Positions 56,988-64,000 of a stretch of 64,000 nucleotides of DNA are shown here, piece by piece; within the stretch, counting starts at the first letter, position 1; the number at the start of each line of letters is the position of its first letter. This stretch comes from Spongilla lacustris (lineage: Eukaryota > Porifera > Demospongiae > Spongillida > Spongillidae). A program made the translations under genes and the position numbers. A model generated the notes under the pieces. The model saw nothing but the letters and a program-made list of their open reading frames with translations. It had not been told where the DNA came from and did no database searches. The stretch is taken from the NCBI GenBank assembly GCA_949361645.1, contig OX442415.1:11015071-11079070 (forward strand), written 5' to 3'.

Positions 56988-57803
56988 ATGGACGTAATCT
57001 GTGTACTACTGGCGGCACTACTGTTCCACGTGACACCATCAAGGTCCACCGATGGTGAGTGTATATCTGTGTGCAAAGCTCGTATCTCATCGTGCGCTAT
57101 GCCAGTAAAAGTTCACAACGAGCGAAAGGATACGTATGTATCGGAACCTAAGACTAAGTTAGTACGTAGGTCGTCCTAGCCGGCTATCATACTGATAGTT
57201 ATTAACGTAGACACGTAACAAAAGGCGTATAATTAGAACCACCTGACAGCATTTACGGTTCAACTCAAATATATTGCACTATCTCATTATTAAAAAGTTC
57301 ACCCACAAGTCCAACATCCAAAACTTGCACGTCTTGAGACCATTTGTAACTATTCTAAACGCATGTCCCAGCGCGTAACATATTCCTTCACTCATAAATT
57401 AAAGCGCTCTCCTAATGGCGTTAAAAATACCACTCTTTGTATCGTCTTCCCTTGTGAGTTAATTGGTCACAAAAGACACTTAAATAGAAAATTCAGTCCT
57501 ATTCAATTAAGAACATGGTGCCACTCTTCCTGCCCCTCACACTTCATGAATAATGCGTACTATACCCTCTACATATATGGAATTCCACTACAAAATGCCG
57601 ATTAGCGGATTTCTCCAGGCTGGGTGTGAGGACGGGTGCAAACTTTACATAGTGATAGTCTATTGGTTGCATTTGACATCAATGTACCAATGGAGCAGGA
57701 GGAGATGCACCCACAGCCCACAAATATTCTTTGTGCCACAAGGAGAATCAATACAAGTGCCAAAGTGTGGCCATACAACTGAACCACATGCACTGTAAAT
57801 AAA
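56988..57803 (+). CDS. Secreted-protein gene 1: signal-peptide exon and probable 3' exon
   Basis: Exon 1 (56988-57054) encodes MDVICVLLAALLFHVTPSRS-TD, a classical signal peptide (short N-region, Leu/Ala core), and ends in phase 1 at a consensus donor (GATG|GTGAGT). It is a paralogue of the exon at 59078, including about 30 bp upstream and 70 bp of intron. A candidate terminal exon (57631-57782) joins in phase after GGTGTGAG and reads VQTLHSDSLLVAFDINVP, then TNILCATRRINTSAKVWPYN and a stop, with AATAAA at 57798. That acceptor is weak. An alternative, TTTCTCCAG at 57618, is a better acceptor but is out of phase with exon 1. No domain is recognised in the 3' exon. Exon 1 is well supported; the rest is tentative. 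Confidence 0.5.
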
Positions 57804-57846
57804 CAAGTTCTACGTCAAACCAAATTTGGTTTACACTGTGTATACG

Positions 57847-57991
57847 TAGTCAACACGTAAACCAAATTTTGGGCCGGGTTGAAATAGCAACCAATCTTAT
57901 TGTAGTTGTTAATTGCAGTGTATTGAATTGGTTGCACTATAATTAATTTGGTTGCTATTTTTAACCAAAAATTCGTTTCACGTGTTGACTA
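57847..57991. repeat. 145-bp inverted-repeat element
   Basis: TAGTCAACACGTAAACCAAA at the left and CGTGTTGACTA at the right; inner arms share AACCAAAATT and GGTTGCTATTT words. No clear target duplication. It lies just 3' of the gene 1 poly-A signal. Confidence 0.8.
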
Positions 57992-58009
57992 ATGGCATGG
58001 TACATGTAG

Positions 58010-58197
58010 CTTAGTTCCATGGGGCGATGAAGCATGTCTACAGAATAGCATAGCAAGTCATATGCAAGTCATATGCATAAAACTATGTGCGTGTGCATGC
58101 ATAAAGCTATGTGTGTGCATGCACACACATAGCTTTATGCATATGGCTTGCACTATGCTATTCTGTAGACATGCTACATCAACCCATAGAACTAAGC
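58010..58197. repeat. 188-bp hairpin
   Basis: GCTTAGTTCCATGGGGCGAT pairs with its near complement ending ACTAAGC. Inner arms GCATGTCTACAGAATAGCAT and complement are perfect, and the loop is made of CATGCATAAAGCTATGTGTG and its complement, so the structure is palindromic to the centre. Confidence 0.9.
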
Positions 58198-59077
58198 AAC
58201 CACGCCATGCTGATGTTTGCAATGGCTGTCTTACAGTCATAATGGATTCATGTCACTGTATGACTCATTAGTAAGTACAACAGTCTTAAGCCGGTTTGAG
58301 CTCAAACAGCCTAGAACTTGTAATTCAGTTGCTTGGTGACATAATGGTGCATTCAATTTGTGCATCTTGCATTGTGGCTCCATCTACCTACAACACACAC
58401 TGTACCACTGCATGTGCATGGTCAGCACAACAAGCCACAGTTAATTAATGATAGCAGCAAAGGTTTTACATCAACTTCTTCAAAACAGCAGTATACATGT
58501 ACAGTACAACTATACCAAGGAGCAGTATAAGCACATACAATGTTACAGTTTCTGTATCGAACTAACGACACATCTTTAACTCGTATGTGCATGGATAATG
58601 CAGACACACGAGCAGCCATCAGCTAGCTGAGTATATATGGAGCAGGAAGTGTCGCAAGGGGTGGTAGCAATAGAGCTGTTCAGCCTTAGTACAGAAAGCT
58701 ATGTGATTCTTGAGCTGCATGAATATTTCAATCCTTAAACAGAAAAGACAAAGGGCATTTACTTAAGTCTGCAGGAATCAGAAAAAGAAGCAGGGAACGT
58801 TCACATATAATATTGACCCATTCCATCTCATCACGCACTATCCCATACTAGCATAGATGTACGAAAGTAAGACCGTTACACTTGGTGTCACCATGCTCCT
58901 CCCTACTTTGGGGTGCAATTTGTGTTCCCTGTATAAACCGGTAAATGGATGCATGCATATTAAATTCGCCTTTTATGGCCGGTCGGGTAAATGGGAAGGA
59001 CGTTTTTTTAATTAAAAAAATTAAGTGTCCTTGGTATAGCAAAGATAAAAGAGGCAAGATAAGACAGCGGCCTACTG
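58198..59077. other. Intergenic stretch upstream of gene 2
   Basis: No coding sequence was recognised. The ~30 bp before the 59078 ATG (GATAAAAGAGGCAAGAT...CGGCCTACTG) match the region before the 56988 ATG and probably contain the shared core promoter/5' UTR. Confidence 0.5.
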
Positions 59078-62000
59078 ATGGAAGTAATCGTTGTACTACT
59101 GGCACTACTGTTCCACGTGACGCCGTCAAGGTCCACCGATGGTGAGTGTATATCTGTGTGCAAAGCACGTTTCTCATCGTGCGCTATAGCATGCTCCCTC
59201 ACACACTAATTCAATCGCTGGTTTCATTGTGCGTCAGTACCAATGAAGTTCGCAACGAGCGAAAGGAGACGTATCAGAACCTACGTTGTCGTTAGTAGGT
59301 TCTATGTAGTTGGGCGTGGCCCGACCTTCGAGCTTAGTCGGTAAGGTCGGGTTGCAAGCCTATACATGTACCATGGTTTGTTCTGGAGTGTTATATAATA
59401 TCTTTGTGGTGCCGTGAACATTGAAGGTCTGGCCATGCCCGACTAGGTTCTATGAGGTCTCGTGAATACGATTACTAAAACACCATTGCCTGTGTACCAC
59501 ACGTGTATTGGACTTCAGCGAGAATAGAGCCGATACTTACAATGTAGAAATAATCCACTGAAGCGCTTCAGAGGGCACGCACACCACCATTATAGAGCAG
59601 TAAAAAGGTGTGGAATAAGATACCAAAGGTTTAATTAGGGATGTTGGACTGATCATATTTACAGACACCAATTACGTAAAAAATATAATTACGGAAATTG
59701 CACATTCATTGATTTATAAATCACATATCTACACTTAGCAATTTCAGGTAGGTAAATTGTCTGTAATATTTATAAATTATAATGTAAAATTTCCGTAATC
59801 AAGTTTCTTGTTTACTTAATTGGTGTCTACAAATCCTACATCACCAATTCTATTTTAATTAAATTTTAATATCTTGTATATGGTAGGGTGTGGAGTGCAT
59901 GAAGCAACATAACGTATATGTGGGATGATGGCAGAGTGACGTGTAGAGGATTGGAATTTTTGTGGTTGACGTCGTAATTGGTTGCATCAGGGAGTACGTT
60001 ACTACGATTTGATAAGTGAGTATCCTAGGACAGAGCTTCGGTAGGATAGGGGACCCCTAACGTTAATACATGTGCAGGCATTTTCAGCTAGAGAGGCCAA
60101 ATATTGCGGTATAAGCGTGACTGTTCTAGCAGTATGTATAAAATGATGGAAAATGTAAATTGATAAGAAGGGAAGAAGTATGGAACTGAAAAAAACGCAA
60201 ACTTCGACGAAAGCATGTGTTTTATTTCAGATTCGATGAGAATTGGGCGCATACTGTATAAAAACTCAGGTTTATATTGCTACACTCAGCAAATGCATTA
60301 AATTATATCGATGTCTTTTATCTGTGTAGCACAAATTCAAATGTGGCTTGAAGCAGGCTTTTTGTGCTCACAAGGGGACACAGGATGCACAAAACTGCTA
60401 CACCCAAAATTATAATAGACAAAGTTCAGTACTGTACAGGGTGTTTCTCAATCAAGGAAAATTGTTTATAAATTAATCACAAGCAGAAATTTTGCTAAAT
60501 GCTCTAATAACGCAAGCTTAAATGTTTGATGTAAACAAATTACATATTAACAGCATTTTCAAACATAAAATGTACAGTTAAATTTAAATAGTTTAAGCTA
60601 CGAGAGTCCGGGCTCTCATGATGGACCTGGTCAAGGTGAGGTTAAGTTTGCTGAATATCTCGAAGAAAAGGCTGTTCTTAGATTTGGATGAGCCAAGGGT
60701 CAATAAGAAGGAAAATGTGATAGGTCTCGACTGCCAGAAGGATACAGGGGTCGTTACACCACTATGCTTGCTTTCTTCTGGTGCATGCTTGATTCAGAGA
60801 GGGGTAATGACACATTGAAATCAAAGGCAGCAAATCTGCTAGCAATCCACTCACGAACCAAAACATCGGCTTGGCAAGATTGTGACCCATCAGGTTATCA
60901 GGGTGGTACGAACTTCAATCTGGACACCAAGATGTGCCTGGTGACATAAATCACATCCCATAGTGGATTATGACGTGTGACCACATCTTCACCCTTCCAG
61001 GGGCGGATACAGGATTTGGGAGCGAGGGGGGGAAAGTTATAGCGGCAAGGGACACGCCCACCCCAGCAAGGGGGTATGGGGGAGCGCTGTAAGCTCCCCC
61101 ATCGGGGTCTGGGGCGGAGCTCCAGCCGCTTTGCAACTTTCGCACTTTTTAAGTCACAAAACACAGCATAATTGCATAGTAACATGACAAGAATTACTGA
61201 CTTCTACTATTTTAACCGGTCCTATCTACATATGCATATGCATGCATGCTTACATTCATGTAATTACTATATACTGCCATATAAACGCCGTACTAGATCA
61301 AATCGCATGCACTCGCGCGCATGCGTGGATTGCAAAAATGAAAAAATGCCTCATGTCATACATGTAGTCATAGATACAGGTTAAATGCTTTACTCATCAT
61401 ACAAAGGTCTGAATAGGCGTCTTGGATTTGCTCTAACAAAACGTTCAATACTCATTTCAGGATGTAATTTGTATGCATTTTAATGCGAGTGATTGCTAGG
61501 CGTTCTTCGCCCATTCTATTTCTCAACGACGTTTTGAGCCTCCGAAGAACAGGGAAAAAACGTTCCGCTTCTGAACTTGTAACTGGAAATATACACCCAT
61601 GCAGTACTTAAATTTAAAGAACTTGAATGCCGGTTTGGGAAAATGTCGGGGTCTGCATGCGTGTAGCAATTAACTAAGGTTTCAGGTGGACTAGATGTTT
61701 CCATTTTTCTCCTCCAATAAAGAACCCAGTGATCCAGTGAGGGCAGTGAGGAGTATGATGGAAGGTCATTTTCGTAAAATGCAAACAGTTTATATAATCC
61801 AGTGCACATTTGATAGCTATTCTGGGCAGCAAGGACAGTATTGCTGTATATATATAGGAATATCACGAGAGTTTGACAACTATTAAATAATGCAATGACA
61901 AGAATTCGATGTGGGCTACACGTTATATTAACTTACCTAGTCTGCTTGTGTATACATCTTGGAAATTCGACTTTCGAAACTCTATAGGCATGCAGATTTT

Positions 62001-63509
62001 TACTTCATCACTGACTGCATGTATTACAAAATTTTATACTCACCGATAAAACAGAGAGAAATTGCTAAGATCAGTCTGGCTAAGATGACTGACAAGTAAT
62101 CCGACAACAGCAAAGCACGCACACTAGAGGTCTTTCCTGTCCTCTTTGTCCCAACACAGCATTAGATCCCCTGGATCACTCTGCTGTTTGTTACATGTAC
62201 GAAGGCAGAGGCGGATCCAGGGAGGGGGGGGGGAAACTAGGGAATCCCCCCGCTGGACCGTCCATAATAATATTCATTCACTACACTGTAGACTCCATTA
62301 CATAATCAATTCGTATGTGTTGATTAGTTATGCAATGGATCGTGGCATCCGTTAGGCGCTAGCCGGTTCTATATCCTTTGATAAAGGCATTATTGTCCCT
62401 TTTGTTATCGACGTCATATTATAGCGCCAGACAAAGACCCTTTCTCAAAAGCTGTATTATTTTATACGTCTCAGTTCAGTGTGCTTTGTTATCCACTCCT
62501 ACCACCACCTTTAGCCTACACGAATATCATAGGGGTCAAGGTTCAAACCCAGTTCAGTTGGGGCTGATGCCGAGAGGAGGCAGGCCTTGTTAGCAGGGGA
62601 TGAAGAATCTAAGAGAGTCCTAAACTTCTGTATGTCAATTTTGGAAGGCAGCATCTTTTGAGGTATGGGTGCATTTAGAATAGAGGCAATGATTAACTAA
62701 AATCAGATAACGAATTAATAATTCCCAATAACACCTAATTAAACTGTTTAGAGGCACCTAAAAGTTCCAACATGTTCTTGAATTTTAATAATATCAACTT
62801 GGCTGAATTTATTAATAAATTCAAACCACTAAATCAAGATACAAATGGTCCCTAAATCAAGTACATTGCGAAAATCAAGATTTCTATTTTGAGAATAACT
62901 TCTAAATGGAAGTAGTTAATTAAAAACGGTTTGCATCTTTTAACTAACCAACCACCCTACAATTATAATTTATTTCACCAGCATGTCATCTTTTGCAGTT
63001 AGAACTTTCAACAACAATTACCAGTTAATTATCTGGTTGTGGTTAATTCATCAACAATTTTCCTTGATTGAGAAACACCCTGTCAGTATATTTCATTAAT
63101 GCATGGTTATCAAAACTTATACCATAATGTATTTGATGTAGGACAAATAATATTGTTCTCAAGATCTTAGGGAAAAGGGAAATCGAATAACTGTATATGG
63201 CTTAGTGCTTTGTGCACAATGTATTGCAATCTTACCTGATAACACCACTCGTGCAGTTGTGTGCAGACCATTAAATGACACCACCTGGGGTCTTAAATGG
63301 CCCCCCACTGCTGCCAATTCTACATCATCTCAGCCTTGTCCTGGGGGGCCCAGTGTTGTGACAGGTGAGAAGCCTACACATATGAATGCCATGTGAAAAT
63401 CATGCTCCATTCAGGACAGGCTGTACGTGTGTGCACTCCTGATGGAGAATGGAGCAACACAAATGTGACACAGTGCAGCAGCTATGCATTCATGAATCTT
63501 AAAAACCAG
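59078..63509 (+). CDS. Adhesion-GPCR-like gene 2, N-terminal exons (partial)
   Basis: Exon 1 (59078-59141) encodes a signal peptide, MEVIVVLLALLFHVTPSRST-D, ending in phase 1 at G|GTGAGT. Exon 2 (63257-63364) follows ACCACTCGTGCAG, begins in the matching phase and reads VCRPLNDTTWGLKWPPTAAN then STSSQPCPGGPSVVT. A 50-bp intron (63365-63414, GTGAGA...CATTCAG) follows. Exon 3 (63415-63509) reads GQAVRVCTPDGEWSNTNVTQ then CSSYAFMNLKNQ, ending at GTAGGC. Together exons 2-3 match the hormone-receptor motif of family B/adhesion GPCRs (C...W.LKWP.T..N....CP......A.R.C...G.W....T.C). The GAIN and seven-helix regions would lie beyond the window. The 4.1-kb first intron holds mobile-element remnants. 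The exon 1 to exon 2 join is inferred from phase only; other exons may lie between. Confidence 0.6.
59307..59445. mobile_element. 139-bp foldback with perfect 9-bp duplication
   Basis: TAGTTGGGCGTGGCCCGACC at the left and GGTCTGGCCATGCCCGACTA at the right; GGTTCTATG flanks both sides exactly (59298-59306 and 59446-59454). This is the signature of a Mutator-like miniature element. It lies in the first intron of gene 2. Confidence 0.93.
59663..59828. repeat. 166-bp AT-rich foldback
   Basis: AGACACCAATTACGTAAAAA pairs with the complement ending TTAATTGGTGTCT; inner arms share AATTACGGAAATT. It is a probable miniature element. Confidence 0.85.
60998..61145 (+). repeat. GGCGGATACAGG repeat with hairpin
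   Basis: CAGGGGCGGATACAGGATTT then GGGGGAGC-GCTGTAA-GCTCCCCC (hairpin, about 61078-61100) and GGGGTCTGGGGCGGAGC. Matches the segment at 52865-52962. This is probably the 3' end of the hAT element whose transposase tail is at 61390-61866. Confidence 0.65.
61390..61866 (-). pseudogene. hAT transposase C-terminal remnant
   Basis: The minus strand reads YKLFAFYENDLPSYSSL, then SPPETLVNC and, in the next frame, PVTSSEAERFFPVLRRLKTS followed by LRNRMGEERLAITRIKMH. A further shifted frame ends IERFVRANPRRLFRPLYDE and a stop. This is the hAT C-terminal dimerisation region (PVTS.EaERsFS.LrRLKt.LR..M...RL). At least two frameshifts are present. Only the last ~160 codons survive. It differs from the hAT at 30123, so it is a separate lineage. 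Confidence 0.85.
62208..62260 (+). repeat. GGCGGATCCAGGG element end
   Basis: CAGAGGCGGATCCAGGGAGG plus a poly-G run and AATCCCCCCGCTGGACC. Typical of a hAT-type MITE terminus; the partner was not found. Confidence 0.5.
62261..63256. other. Noncoding, AT-rich
   Basis: No gene was recognised. The stretch 62690-63050 is AT-rich with TTAATTA words and leads into the right inverted end at 63082. It lies within the inferred first intron of gene 2. Confidence 0.5.
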
Positions 63510-64000
63510 GTAGGCATCAATTTGGAAATGGCACCGTAGTGTATATAGTGTAACCCATACTTTAGGTTATTATGTGTTTTGTATGCTTTAATAATTATAG
63601 TTATTATTGTAATTATCATTAAAATATTTACAAATGCAGTACATATACGACCATGCACACAACTACCCCCTAACCCTCAAGCAGGTCTGCCATTGTTGTG
63701 GCTCCCGTATTAGAACATGCAATAAAAGCACGGGCATTGCCTCAAACTAAGAGTAGACTTAGCTTGCCGTAAATGGAACTCAGCATGGTAACATTATGCA
63801 TACATTCTAATTGTCAAGTTAAGCTATTAGACCAAAGTAAAAATTTACCAGCATCACTTTCGCATGCTGCAAATGTTGTATTATCCAAACAATGATGTAA
63901 ACTGCGCTGTATAACAGCTGTATGTTGATACCAAAGTGAATGGTAAATAACCCACATTGTAAATGCATATGTGTGAGTGAACACACGTCTTTATATTCAG
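63510..64000. other. Intron of gene 2, ending at an acceptor-like site
   Basis: Begins with GTAGGC. The last bases of the window are TCTTTATATTCAG, a good acceptor, so the next exon may start at the first base beyond the window. Confidence 0.5.

Larger units (their letters stand above)
60437..63082. mobile_element. Element-like block with CAGGGTGTTTCTC inverted ends
   Basis: CAGGGTGTTTCTCAATCAAG on the left and its exact complement on the right; similarity continues about 45 bp inward. A 2.6-kb interval lies between. The flanks (GTACTGTA and TCAGTATA) do not show a clean duplication. The interior includes a protein-like stretch at about 60750-60947 (YTTMLAFFWCMLDSERGND), the GGCGGATACAGG repeat at 61000, the hAT remnant at 61390 and an AT-rich right part. 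It is probably an old composite. Confidence 0.6.

Noticed and set aside
56961..56990. TATA box (TATAAAA) for the first leader exon
   Set aside because: Only about 20 bp before the ATG and absent in the paralogous copy at 59078, so it is unlikely to position transcription of both.
60618..60949. Possible gene in the interval after the CAGGGTG end
   Set aside because: A protein-like stretch (YTTMLAFFWCMLDSERGND) is visible but the frame is broken upstream and no family was recognised. It is mentioned only within the element entry.

Overview
The window is animal genomic DNA, very rich in transposable elements. Spliceosomal GT/AG introns (one only 50 bp long), a kinesin-14 remnant, an adhesion-GPCR hormone-receptor domain, an 18S rRNA-derived fragment of eukaryotic type and hAT transposons all support this. 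The palindrome TACATGTA/ACATGTACATGT occurs almost everywhere outside genes. I suspect a marine invertebrate, with a sponge plausible because of the short introns and element content, but the sequence does not settle the phylum.

Region 1 (1-29.4 kb) is the most unusual. It holds large inverted structures carrying a transposase-like gene with a 'QADNCVGQNKN' core and C-terminal C2H2 zinc fingers (resembling the DUF7869-type proteins of mobile elements), plus satellite arrays. The clearest is an 18-kb foldback element at 10616-28601. Each arm has a common terminus (GGGACAGTTTCC), the transposase-like gene (intact in the right arm, internally deleted in the left), and a ~58-bp satellite array in mirrored orientation. 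A 3.4-kb unpaired centre holds a small spliced gene and a proline-rich repeat ORF. A second structure of the same kind runs leftward from 10577. It has a frameshifted transposase copy, a His/Ser-rich ORF, a 72-bp satellite, an ~830-bp-armed palindrome at 1892-3721 and a 48-bp satellite at the window edge. Short foldback derivatives of the termini lie at 28626-29441 and 53097-53914.

Region 2 (29.4-37.3 kb) has an 18S rRNA-derived fragment, a complete hAT element with a perfect 8-bp target duplication (30123-33147), and a 3.96-kb element with 555-bp terminal inverted repeats (33330-37287). Each of the two elements has a transposase interrupted by a single in-frame stop.

Region 3 (37.3-48.8 kb) holds a kinesin-14 pseudogene, a tandem duplication, a multi-exon minus-strand gene of unknown family, an integrase-like remnant, microsatellites and hairpin elements.

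Region 4 (48.8-55.3 kb) is a nested hAT element (8-bp duplication GTAAGTGG at both ends) into which several other elements have inserted.

Region 5 (55.3-64 kb) contains the likely host genes: two paralogous signal-peptide first exons (56988 and 59078). The second is phase-compatible with exons at 63.3-63.5 kb that encode an adhesion-GPCR hormone-receptor motif, and the gene runs off the window. Small foldback elements and a hAT remnant lie in the long intron.
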